Assembly: GCA_049515175.1 (NCBI GenBank)
Contig: JBEKUI010000057.1
Span: 1-19,600 of the forward strand
Length of the DNA: 19,600 nt
DNA from: JACQNR01 sp049515175
GTDB lineage: Bacteria > Acidobacteriota > Terriglobia > UBA7540
Direction of reading: 5' to 3'
This document shows, piece by piece, positions 1 to 7,157 of this stretch (position 1 is its first letter; each line of letters starts with the position of its first letter). The notes beneath the pieces were generated by a model. The model had not been told where the DNA came from, made no database searches, and saw nothing but the letters and a program-made list of their open reading frames with translations. Made by a program: the position numbers and the translations under genes.

Positions 1-1
1 G

Positions 2-2215
2 CTGTACGAAGAAGGCTTGATCTATCGCGGCAAGTACATCGTCAACTGGTGCCCGCGCTGCGGCACGGCGGTCTCCGATCTCGAAGTCGTTCACGAGGAG
101 CGGCAAGGGAAGCTCTGGTACATCCGCTACCCGTTTGAGGACGGGTCGGGCTCGATCACGGTGGCGACGACGCGCCCCGAAAGTATGCTGGGCGACACCG
201 CCGTGGCGGTGAATCCCGGCGACGAGCGCTACCGCGCGGCCGTCGGGCGGCGGCTGATTCTGCCGCTCCTCAAGAGAACGATTCCGGTTGTGGCCGACGA
301 TTTTGTTGACCCGAAGTTCGGCACCGGCGCCGTCAAGGTAACGCCCGCGCATGATCCCAACGACTTCGCCATCGCGCGCCGTCACAACCTGCCCGCCATC
401 GAAGTCATCGGCGTGGACGCCCGCATGACGGAGGAGGCCGGCCCGTACCACGGCCAGGACCGCTACACGGCGCGCGACGCCGTCGTGCAGGACCTCCGCG
501 AGGAGGGATTGCTCGAGAAGATCGAAGATTACGCGCTCAGCGTCGGCACCTGCCAGCGCTGTAGAACTGTCGTCGAGCCACTGCTCTCCACGCAGTGGTT
601 CATGAAGATGCAGCCGCTCGCCGAGCCTGCCATTCGCGCCGTGGAGGACGGCCGGGTCCGCATCCTGCCCGACAATTTCCGGAAGATTTATCTCGACTGG
701 ATGTACCGCATTCACGACTGGTGCATCTCCCGGCAGCTCTGGTGGGGTCACCGCCTTCCCGTCTGGTACTGCGACGCGTGCGCCGAAGTGATCGTGGCGC
801 GCGAGACGCCAACGCACTGCCCGAAGTGTTCGGGGGCGGCCCTCCGGCCCGAAACGGACACGCTCGACACGTGGTTCAGTTCGGGGCTTTGGCCGTTTGT
901 CACTCTCGGCTGGCCGGAGGACACGGACGATCTACGCCGCTTCTATCCCAACGATTTGATGATCATGGGCTTCGACATCCTCTTTTTCTGGGGTGCGCGC
1001 ATGATCATGCTGGGACTGAAGTTCATGAACGACGTTCCTTTTCGCGAGCTGTACATTCACGCCCTGGTGCGTGACGCGGAGAGGCAGAAGATGTCGAAGA
1101 CCAAGGGCAACGTCATCGATCCACTGGATGTGACTGAACGCTACGGCACCGACGCCGTGCGCTTCGCGCTCGCCATCAGCGCCGCGCCCGGCACCGACAT
1201 CGCCTTCAGCGAAGAGAAAATCGAATCATATCGTGCCTTCGCCAACAAGATCTGGAACGCCGGCCGTTTCATTCTGATGAATCTCGAGAAACTCCCCGAA
1301 GCGATGCGCACCGCGCTCGGTGCGGCGCTTGAACCGATTCCCGGCGTGGGCCTCGAACCGATCGCAGGCTCCGAGACGGCGCAGCTCGCCGACCGTTGGA
1401 TTTTTTCCCGCCTCGCGGCCGTGACACGCGAAATCGACGAAGCGCTCGCGACGTATCGCTTCCACGAAGCGGCCTTCACGGTTTATCACTTCTTCTGGCA
1501 CGAGTTCTGCGACTGGTACCTGGAATGGATCAAGCCGGAAATAACCGCGCCGACGCAGGATGGAAAACTTCCGCCGGCCTGGCTGAATCTTGCCCGGCTG
1601 TTCAAGTCTTCGCTGCATCTGCTCCATCCGTTCATGCCGTTCATCACCGAGGAGCTCTGGTCGCGTTTGCCCCGGGCCGGCAAGGAGCCCTCGATTTCGC
1701 TCGCGCCCTTCCAGCTTGTCGGTGAGCGCGTCGCTGACCCGGTTTCGGAGAAGCAGTTTCAGACGGTTCAGGAACTGATCGTCACGGCGCGCAACGCCAA
1801 GGCGGAGATGGGCCTGCAAACCCAGAAGCCCAGCGCGCAGGTGGCGAGCGATGATTTGCGCGTGCTGGAACTGTTCCGCGCGCACCAGGAAGTGGTCCTG
1901 CGTCTGGCGGGTCTGCAAGCACTCAATTTTACGCGCGGCCGCATGAGCGCGGAGGCGGGTGGCGTCCGAGCCACACCGGGTTTTGATGTTCGCCTGTTTC
2001 ATGAGGCAGGAATGGATCGCGAGGCCGAGCGCGCGCGCCTACTCAAGGACCGGGAAAAGGCGGGAAAAGCGCTGGCGCAGACGAAGAAGCAGTTGGAGAA
2101 CCAGGAGTTCATGAGCCGCGCGCCGCGCGAGGTGGTCCGCGGCGTCGAGCAGCGCCACGCGGAACTGACCGCGCAACTCCGCCGGGTTGTGGACTCCCTG
2201 GAGAGGTTGGGTTGA
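2..2215 (+). CDS. valS: Valyl-tRNA synthetase, 5'-truncated by the window edge
   Basis: Class I aminoacyl-tRNA synthetase that charges tRNA-Val in the cytoplasm and edits mischarged threonine. The frame is open from base 2, giving 737 residues; full-length enzymes are roughly 880-950, so the N-terminus with the HIGH motif is outside the window. Visible in order (fragment numbering): a zinc-knuckle CPRC (17-20), the CP1 editing domain beginning around TTRPESMLGDTA (near 57), a second cysteine pair set CDAC (257-260) with a following CPKC, the KMSK loop at 363-366 (bases 1088-1099; the fifth residue is T rather than the textbook S, a common variant), an anticodon-binding helical domain, and the ValRS-specific C-terminal coiled coil (about 675-737) rich in E, K, R and L. 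That coiled coil separates it from IleRS and LeuRS. It ends 3 bases before a possible GTG start of nadC, so it probably heads or shares the operon. Confidence 0.97.
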   Translation: MYEEGLIYRGKYIVNWCPRCGTAVSDLEVVHEERQGKLWYIRYPFEDGSGSITVATTRPESMLGDTAVAVNPGDERYRAAVGRRLILPLLKRTIPVVADDFVDPKFGTGAVKVTPAHDPNDFAIARRHNLPAIEVIGVDARMTEEAGPYHGQDRYTARDAVVQDLREEGLLEKIEDYALSVGTCQRCRTVVEPLLSTQWFMKMQPLAEPAIRAVEDGRVRILPDNFRKIYLDWMYRIHDWCISRQLWWGHRLPVWYCDACAEVIVARETPTHCPKCSGAALRPETDTLDTWFSSGLWPFVTLGWPEDTDDLRRFYPNDLMIMGFDILFFWGARMIMLGLKFMNDVPFRELYIHALVRDAERQKMSKTKGNVIDPLDVTERYGTDAVRFALAISAAPGTDIAFSEEKIESYRAFANKIWNAGRFILMNLEKLPEAMRTALGAALEPIPGVGLEPIAGSETAQLADRWIFSRLAAVTREIDEALATYRFHEAAFTVYHFFWHEFCDWYLEWIKPEITAPTQDGKLPPAWLNLARLFKSSLHLLHPFMPFITEELWSRLPRAGKEPSISLAPFQLVGERVADPVSEKQFQTVQELIVTARNAKAEMGLQTQKPSAQVASDDLRVLELFRAHQEVVLRLAGLQALNFTRGRMSAEAGGVRATPGFDVRLFHEAGMDREAERARLLKDREKAGKALAQTKKQLENQEFMSRAPREVVRGVEQRHAELTAQLRRVVDSLERLG

Positions 2216-2254
2216 AAAGTGGCCGAGCCTGCCATACCGCCAGCAGTTTCCTCC

Positions 2255-3118
2255 ATGAACCTCCTCGCTGGCCTTACTTCCGATGAATTGCGCGCTCTCG
2301 TCGTGCACGCGCTGGCCGAGGACGTCGGCCACGGCGATGTCACCACGCAGCTCACCATTCCTCCTGAGCTCAAGGGACGTGGTGAATTGATGACCAAGCA
2401 GGATCTGGTGCTCGCTGGCCTGCCGGTGGCCGGGACCGTGTTCAAAACGCTCGACCCCTCGATCGAATTCGAATCGTTGGCGGAGGACGGCGCGGAGGTG
2501 GCCGCGCGGACCCGTCTGGCGCGGGTGACGGGGAAGGCAACGGCACTCCTCGCGGGCGAGCGCGTGGCCCTCAATTTCCTACAGCGTCTCTGCGGTATTG
2601 CCACGATGACCCGCGATTTCAAGAGCAAGCTCGCCGGCCTTAAGACGGAGTTGCTCGACACTCGAAAAACCACGCCGGGCCTGCGCGCCCTGGAGAAATA
2701 CGCAGTACGCATGGGCGGCGGCTCGAATCATCGCGCGCGGCTGGATGACGGGATTCTGATCAAGAACAATCACTTGAGTCTGGCGGGTGGCATCCGAACT
2801 GCAGTCGAGCGCGCGCGGACCCTTCGTCCCGACGTCGCGCCCCGCCTGTCGATCGAAGTGGAAGTCCGTAGCGCCGTGGAACTCGAAGAGGCCATCGCCG
2901 CCGGGGCGGAAGCGGTGCTGCTCGATAACATGACTCCGGCGCAGGTGCGCGATTGTGTGGCGCGCGCGGCGGGGCGGGTGCGACTCGAGGTCTCCGGCGG
3001 CGTCAGTGCGGAAAACATCCGGGCCTATGCCGAAACGGGTGTAGACTCGATTTCCGTCGGCGCCCTGACGCATTCGGCTCCTGCGGCCGACATTCATTTT
3101 CTGATTCAGCCTCTATAG
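2255..3118 (+). CDS. nadC: Nicotinate-nucleotide pyrophosphorylase (quinolinate phosphoribosyltransferase, carboxylating)
   Basis: Converts quinolinate and PRPP to nicotinate mononucleotide, CO2 and PPi in de novo NAD synthesis. The protein shows the NadC core: EDVGHGD near the N-terminus, DTRKTTPGLR, MGGGSNHR and IKNNH (arginine, histidine and lysine residues that bind quinolinate and PRPP), EVEV, LLDNM, and the barrel end EVSGGV...SVGALTHS. I chose the ATG at 2255 (287 residues), which gives the usual N-terminal length before EDVGHGD. An in-frame GTG at 2219, three bases after the valS stop, would add 12 residues and is also possible through translational coupling. No strong ribosome site precedes either. 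No nadA or nadB is in the window. The gene is followed by a GC-rich double hairpin before birA. Confidence 0.96.
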   Translation: MNLLAGLTSDELRALVVHALAEDVGHGDVTTQLTIPPELKGRGELMTKQDLVLAGLPVAGTVFKTLDPSIEFESLAEDGAEVAARTRLARVTGKATALLAGERVALNFLQRLCGIATMTRDFKSKLAGLKTELLDTRKTTPGLRALEKYAVRMGGGSNHRARLDDGILIKNNHLSLAGGIRTAVERARTLRPDVAPRLSIEVEVRSAVELEEAIAAGAEAVLLDNMTPAQVRDCVARAAGRVRLEVSGGVSAENIRAYAETGVDSISVGALTHSAPAADIHFLIQPL

Positions 3119-3158
3119 GGGCGGGATCGCCCCGCCCGTGGGAGGGCAGAGCCCTCTC
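3119..3158 (+). repeat. Tandem GC-rich hairpins (REP-like) between nadC and birA
   Basis: Two adjacent perfect inverted repeats fill the 48-base gap. The first is GGGCGGG (3119-3125) pairing with CCCGCCC (3131-3137) across a 5-base loop. The second is GAGGGC (3142-3147) pairing with GCCCTC (3151-3156) across AGA, extendable by a G-T and a G-C pair. No T-tract follows, so this is not a classical intrinsic terminator. The paired-hairpin layout, and a similar pair after birA, suggest a dispersed REP/BIME-type element or an mRNA-stability structure. The repeat-family assignment is inference. Confidence 0.55.
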
Positions 3159-3166
3159 CGACGTCC

Positions 3167-4159
3167 ATGCCCGCCGCCTCCACAGACCGCAAGATCGACA
3201 AGCTGATCCACCTGATGGTGAAGAACGCGATGGTCGTCGTACCGGGGCCGAAGATCGCCGCCGAAATCGGCGGCACCCGCTCCACGGTGTGGCAATACAT
3301 CGAAAAGCTTCGTGGGCTGGGCGTGGAGATCAAGGGGCATCCGTCGAGCGGCTACCAGCTTGAGAAGCTCCCCGATATTCTTGTGCCTAGCCTGATCAAG
3401 CTGGAGTTAGGTGAGAGTCGAATCGGCCACCGGATTCTCCATTACTTCAAGACGAATTCGACCAACGATGTTGCCCTGGACGCAGCGGCGAAGGGTGCCG
3501 AGCACGGCACGGTGGTGATTGCGGAGGACCAGACGGCCGGGCGGGGGCGTCTCGGCCGGACGTGGTACTCCGAAAAATCGAGCGGCATCTATGTCTCGAT
3601 CCTCCTGCGCCCGCCGCTCGCCCCTTCGGCCGCGCCGCTTCTGACCCTTTTGGCGGGCGTTGCGGTGCATCAGGCCATTCGTTCCGTGACGGGACTCGCC
3701 CCCGACATCCGCTGGCCCAACGACGTGCTGGTGAATGGCAGGAAGGTGTGCGGCATCCTCACGGAGATGAACGCGGAAGTGGACCGCATTCACGCTGTCG
3801 TTTTGGGCATTGGGATCAATGTGAATCATCGCGAGATGCCCGAGGAATTAAAGCCCATTGCCACGTCGCTGCGCATCGAGGCGCACAAGAGCATTTCCCG
3901 TGCGCAATTGCTCGCGGCGCTCCTGAAAGAGGTTGAGAAGCTCTACGAATTGCTCCTGCGGGAGGGGAGCGCGCCGATCGTCGAGCACTGGGCAGCAGCC
4001 TCCAGCTTCGCGCGCGGCAAAGCGATTCGCGTTCTCACCGCTTCCGGAGAGTACCGGGCGGAGACGGTGGGGTTGGATCAAAGTGGCGCCCTGCGGGTGC
4101 GGCGCAGCGACGGCCGCGAAGAGCTTCTGGTCGCAGGGGAGATTGTCGAAGTAAAATAA
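3167..4159 (+). CDS. birA: Bifunctional biotin-[acetyl-CoA carboxylase] ligase / biotin repressor
   Basis: Activates biotin to biotinyl-5'-AMP and attaches it to the biotin carrier protein of acetyl-CoA carboxylase and similar enzymes. The 330-residue protein has three parts. An N-terminal winged helix (about 15-65) includes a recognition-type stretch GGTRSTVWQYIEKLR, so it probably also acts as a DNA-binding repressor. The catalytic domain carries the adenylate loop GRGRLGRTW (125-133), IRWPNDVLV (181-189, with R in place of the usual K of KWPND) and GIGINVN (214-220). An SH3-like C-terminal domain covers about 283-330. Length matches class II BirA proteins (about 320-330). No biotin synthesis genes lie in the window, so any operator target is elsewhere. 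The ATG at 3167 follows the hairpin pair and lacks a clear ribosome site. Confidence 0.96.
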   Translation: MPAASTDRKIDKLIHLMVKNAMVVVPGPKIAAEIGGTRSTVWQYIEKLRGLGVEIKGHPSSGYQLEKLPDILVPSLIKLELGESRIGHRILHYFKTNSTNDVALDAAAKGAEHGTVVIAEDQTAGRGRLGRTWYSEKSSGIYVSILLRPPLAPSAAPLLTLLAGVAVHQAIRSVTGLAPDIRWPNDVLVNGRKVCGILTEMNAEVDRIHAVVLGIGINVNHREMPEELKPIATSLRIEAHKSISRAQLLAALLKEVEKLYELLLREGSAPIVEHWAAASSFARGKAIRVLTASGEYRAETVGLDQSGALRVRRSDGREELLVAGEIVEVK

Positions 4160-4163
4160 GTAT

Positions 4164-4209
4164 GCAGGGACGGGCTTGCAGCCCGGCCCGTGCCGCTTTG
4201 ATGAGCGGC
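4164..4209 (+). repeat. Tandem GC-rich hairpins (REP-like) between birA and coaX
   Basis: The first hairpin has CGGGCT (4171-4176) pairing with AGCCCG (4180-4185) across TGC. It extends outward past an A-G mismatch by GGG/CCC, and past one bulge by GCA/TGC, so nearly the whole of 4164-4193 folds. The second has GCCGCT (4192-4197) pairing with AGCGGC (4204-4209) across a 6-base loop. There is no T-tract. Its layout of two consecutive hairpins mirrors the element in front of birA. An in-frame ATG at 4162 lies at its edge but is unlikely to be the coaX start. Confidence 0.55.
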
Positions 4210-4221
4210 GCGACAGCAAAA

Positions 4222-5004
4222 ATGCTTTTCGTCATCGATGTCGGCAACACCAACACGGTCCTCGGCGTTTTCGAGGGGAACGAGCTGAAGGCGCAGTGGC
4301 GGCTCTCGACGAATCGTCGGCAGACCGCCGACGAGTACGGGATCCTTATCCGCAGCCTCTTCACGCTCGATGGCGTCCAGCCCAGCCAGATCACGGGAGT
4401 AATGGTCGCCAGCGTCGTCCCGCCACTTAACTTCGTCCTGGAAGAGATGGCGGAAAAGTATTTCAAGCTGAAGGCGGTTTTTCTGGGACCCGGGACGCGC
4501 ACGGGCATGCCAATTCATTACGACAATCCCCAGGAAGTGGGCGCCGACCGCATCGCGGACGCCGTGGCCGCCTTCGAGAAATACGGCGGGCCCTGCGTGG
4601 TCGTGGATTTCGGCACGGCGATTACTTTCGACGCCATTTCGGAAAAGGGTGAGTATCTGGGTGGGGTGATCGCTCCGGGAATCGGTATTTCCTCCGAGGC
4701 GCTCTTCCAGCAGGCGGCGCGCCTGCCGCGCGTGGAAATCCGCGAACCCAGTCGCGTCATTGGCACAAACACCGTGGCCAGCATGCAGTCGGGCCTCTTT
4801 TATGGCGCGGTCAGTCTGGTGGACGGGATTCTAGACCGGCTCTGCGCGACGCTGGGGCCCAAGACCAAAGTCGTTGCCACCGGCGGCCAGGCGCTGCTCG
4901 TTGCTGGCGCGTCGAAGTATCATCCCCCGGTGGATTCCGCTCTGACGCTCGACGGGCTGCGCATCATCTTCGAGCGCCAACTCGCCACCGCCCGGCACAA
5001 ATAG
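4222..5004 (+). CDS. coaX: Type III pantothenate kinase
   Basis: Phosphorylates pantothenate to 4'-phosphopantothenate, the first committed step of coenzyme A synthesis. It belongs to the ASKHA fold and is insensitive to CoA feedback in characterised members. Motifs with the ATG at 4222 as residue 1: DVGNTNT (6-12, phosphate loop), GADR (107-110, with the catalytic-base Asp at 109), VDFGTAITFD (128-137), GGVIAPGIGIS (147-157) and ATGGQA near 219. This start gives 260 residues, the normal length, with DVGNTN in its usual place six residues in. Upstream in-frame ATGs at 4162 and 4201 would translate the hairpin element and add residues with no family counterpart. The next gene starts 11 bases downstream. 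The birA-coaX pairing recurs in many bacteria and groups two cofactor genes. Confidence 0.96.
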   Translation: MLFVIDVGNTNTVLGVFEGNELKAQWRLSTNRRQTADEYGILIRSLFTLDGVQPSQITGVMVASVVPPLNFVLEEMAEKYFKLKAVFLGPGTRTGMPIHYDNPQEVGADRIADAVAAFEKYGGPCVVVDFGTAITFDAISEKGEYLGGVIAPGIGISSEALFQQAARLPRVEIREPSRVIGTNTVASMQSGLFYGAVSLVDGILDRLCATLGPKTKVVATGGQALLVAGASKYHPPVDSALTLDGLRIIFERQLATARHK

Positions 5005-5015
5005 GTCCTTCCGGC

Positions 5016-5735
5016 GTGGAAAACTACTTCAACTATTTTACGGAAATCGAAGAGTGCTACCGCCGCTGCCGAAATACTCCCGGGCTGCTGTCACCTCTCG
5101 ATTGGGCGCTCATCGAATCTTGGAAAGAGGCTGGCGTCCCGCTCCCCGCCGTGATTACCGGGATCGAACGGGCGTTTGCGAAATTCCAGAAGCGACCGCG
5201 CCACATCCAGAAAGTGAACAGCTTGGCGTACTGCGCGCAACTGGTCTTGGCCGCCGCAGAGGAGATGAAGGCTGCCGGGTCGCACGGGGAAGGCGGCGCG
5301 GCGTCCGCCGCCCGCGAAGAAAAGCCACCCTTCAGCGCGCAGGAGGTCTCCCAGTATCTCACTCGCAACGCAGAACAGATTGAGCAAGCGGCGCGTCGGG
5401 AGCAAGCATCGGGCCAGGCGGTGCTGGCCGAAGACTTTGAACGTGCCGCCGCCACGTTGCGGGAAGCGACCGAGCGACTTACATCGAAAGCGGATGAGAC
5501 TCTGGAAGACCTCGAACGACTGCTAGCCTCGCTGGAAGAGATACTGCACGCCGCGGCACTTCGCGCGTCGCCCGTTGAGTTGCTGACCAGCCTGCGCGCG
5601 GACGTGGACCGCAGCCTCGGCCCTTACCGGCGGAACATGACCGCCGCGCAACTCGACTCGCTGGAGCGGCAGTTCCTGAAGAAGCGGTTGTTCGAACACT
5701 ATCAATTGCCGCGTCTGAGCCTGTTTTATCTCTGA
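5016..5735 (+). CDS. Conserved-looking hypothetical protein, mostly helical, with DnaD-like N-terminal pattern
   Basis: I do not recognise this gene. It encodes 239 residues from a GTG, is co-directional, and lies 11 bases after coaX and 21 bases before the rRNA methyltransferase, so it is almost certainly cotranscribed. Residues 1-80 form a compact helical segment with C14, C18 and C73 and the pattern LSPLDWALIESWKEAGVPLP...ITGIERAF...SLAYC. This loosely recalls the DnaD/DnaB2 type helical module, in which a conserved Trp and a hydrophobic helix pack together; that resemblance is by eye only. A low-complexity Gly/Ala/Glu linker (about 85-105) follows. Then comes a long charged helical or coiled-coil region (about 107-185) and a conserved-looking basic/aromatic C-terminus ending LPRLSLFYL. 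No signal peptide or membrane segment is visible. Codon use and GC content match the neighbours, so it appears to be a native gene. Confidence 0.8.
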   Translation: MENYFNYFTEIEECYRRCRNTPGLLSPLDWALIESWKEAGVPLPAVITGIERAFAKFQKRPRHIQKVNSLAYCAQLVLAAAEEMKAAGSHGEGGAASAAREEKPPFSAQEVSQYLTRNAEQIEQAARREQASGQAVLAEDFERAAATLREATERLTSKADETLEDLERLLASLEEILHAAALRASPVELLTSLRADVDRSLGPYRRNMTAAQLDSLERQFLKKRLFEHYQLPRLSLFYL

Positions 5736-5756
5736 GGGGCCCCAGGGCGCCGTCCG

Positions 5757-7085
5757 TTGCTGGATCGTGACGAGGACGGCTGCAACGGGCAGCAACGCAC
5801 CACGGATGTCCACTTGGCCTTTGAATTGATTCCCCACAAGCTGGTTTATGGCCCCGACGCACTAGGTCACCATGACGGCCGGCCGGTGTTTGTGCCGCGT
5901 GCTTTGCCGGGCGAGCGCGTCGAGGTAGATGAGGTCCGCGTGGCCAAGGGCGCCGTACATGGGCGCCTGCTGCGTGTTCTTGAAGCCTCGCCGGAGCGTA
6001 TCGAGCCGCCCTGTCCTTATTACGGCCGTTGCGGAGGATGCCACTACCAGCACATTTCCCCGCAACGCCAGGGTGAGGTGAAAAGCGAGATTCTTCGCGA
6101 GACACTGCGACGGATTGGAAAGATCACGTGGAACGAACCGATTCCGGTCCACGCGGGTCATCCGTGGAACTATCGCAACCAGGCCCAGCTTAAGGTTGGG
6201 CAACTGGTGGACGGGACCGCGACGCTCGGCTTCTATGAGGCGGAGTCTCATCGCCCGCTCGGAATCGACTCCTGTGCGATCCTGTCGCCGCGGCTCAACG
6301 CCGTGCTCGAGGAGTTGCACCAGCCGCCGTGGTCATCGCGGATTGCTTCCTGTCGCGAAATCGAATTGCTCGCCGACGACCGCGACGAACGGGTTGCCAT
6401 CACACTGCGTGGGAATATCGACCACGCCGCAGCAGAAGCGCTGGCGACCGCTTTGCTGGCTGAGGTGCCGGGCGTTACCCGCGTTGCCGTTGGGAACGAC
6501 GGACAATTCCGCGTCTTTGGGGAGCCGCGGTTTGAGTATGCAGTGGGCGACTTCCGCTATGGGATTGGCCCGGGATCGTTCTTCCAGGTGTCGCGGTTCC
6601 TGCTGCCGGAGTTGCTCGCGGTGGTGACGAACGGCGAAGCAGGCGGCCTGGCGCTCGACCTCTTCGCGGGTGTTGGGCTGTTCACGCTTCCGCTCGCGCG
6701 ACGATTCGAGCAGGTCGTGGCCGTGGATGCGGACCCCGTCGCGGCCGCCGCTCTGAAGGAAAACGCTGCAGCCCACTCGCTGGCGAACGTTCGCACTGTT
6801 TCATCATCCACCGAAGAATTTCTGCGCCGCTTTGCGCAAGGTGTGCCGGACCTCGTGATTCTTGATCCGCCGCGGGCGGGGGTGGGGGCCGCAGTGCTCG
6901 ATTCCCTCCTCAAGCTTCGCCCCGGGCGCATCCACTACGTGTCCTGCAGCCCTCCAACTCTCGCCCGCGATCTCGGCCATCTGATGGGGCACGGCCACGA
7001 ACTCAATTCGGTTGAATTGTTCGACTTTTTCCCGCAGACTTACCACATCGAATCCCTCGCCCGCCTCACGCGAAGGTCCGCCTAG
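5757..7085 (+). CDS. rlmD: 23S rRNA (uracil-5-)-methyltransferase, RlmD/RumA type
   Basis: SAM-dependent enzyme that makes 5-methyluridine in RNA, most likely position 1939 of 23S rRNA if it is a true RlmD orthologue. Counting from the TTG at 5757 (442 residues) there is an N-terminal TRAM RNA-binding domain (about 20-78). The 4Fe-4S ligands are C86, C92, C95 (CPYYGRCGGC) and C173. GPGSFFQVS (272-280) follows, then SAM motif I LDLFAGVGLF (300-309) and LDPPRAG (369-375). The catalytic nucleophile is C397 in YVSCSPPTLARDL, and the general-base Glu is E432 near the end. All key residues are present. The first 15-20 residues look nonconserved, so initiation could instead be the TTG at 5814; no in-frame ATG exists near the N-terminus. 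RlmC or another U54/U747 specificity cannot be excluded from sequence alone. Confidence 0.92.
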   Translation: MLDRDEDGCNGQQRTTDVHLAFELIPHKLVYGPDALGHHDGRPVFVPRALPGERVEVDEVRVAKGAVHGRLLRVLEASPERIEPPCPYYGRCGGCHYQHISPQRQGEVKSEILRETLRRIGKITWNEPIPVHAGHPWNYRNQAQLKVGQLVDGTATLGFYEAESHRPLGIDSCAILSPRLNAVLEELHQPPWSSRIASCREIELLADDRDERVAITLRGNIDHAAAEALATALLAEVPGVTRVAVGNDGQFRVFGEPRFEYAVGDFRYGIGPGSFFQVSRFLLPELLAVVTNGEAGGLALDLFAGVGLFTLPLARRFEQVVAVDADPVAAAALKENAAAHSLANVRTVSSSTEEFLRRFAQGVPDLVILDPPRAGVGAAVLDSLLKLRPGRIHYVSCSPPTLARDLGHLMGHGHELNSVELFDFFPQTYHIESLARLTRRSA

Positions 7086-7157
7086 CGCGGGGCAGAATCT
7101 TCTGATCTGCGGCTGTTTCCACGTTCTAGATGCGGCCGCGGTCGTGTATCGACAAAG

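Noticed and set aside
614..622. Possible CRISPR, tRNA or rRNA genes anywhere in the window
   Set aside because: Scanning by eye found no regularly spaced repeats, no cloverleaf-like sequence with a TTCGA loop in a gap, and no rRNA-like stretch; almost all bases belong to protein genes. The coordinates are only a placeholder for this window-wide negative.
1088..1102. KMSKT instead of KMSKS in ValRS as a possible defect
   Set aside because: Threonine at the fifth position is a common natural variant and the catalytic lysines are intact.
1226..2002. Minus-strand open frame of 258 codons within valS
   Set aside because: It is opposite the ValRS anticodon-binding region, and its composition is arginine-rich and lacks structure; valS is certain on the other strand.
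3119..3158. Intrinsic terminator after nadC
   Set aside because: The stems are strong but no T-run follows, and the next gene starts eight bases later in the same direction; a REP-like or mRNA-structure role fits better.
7086..7157. Promoter or small gene in the gap before comEC
   Set aside because: Only a short CAGA/TCTG stem and a GCGGCCGC palindrome are visible; no convincing -35/-10 pair or conserved frame.
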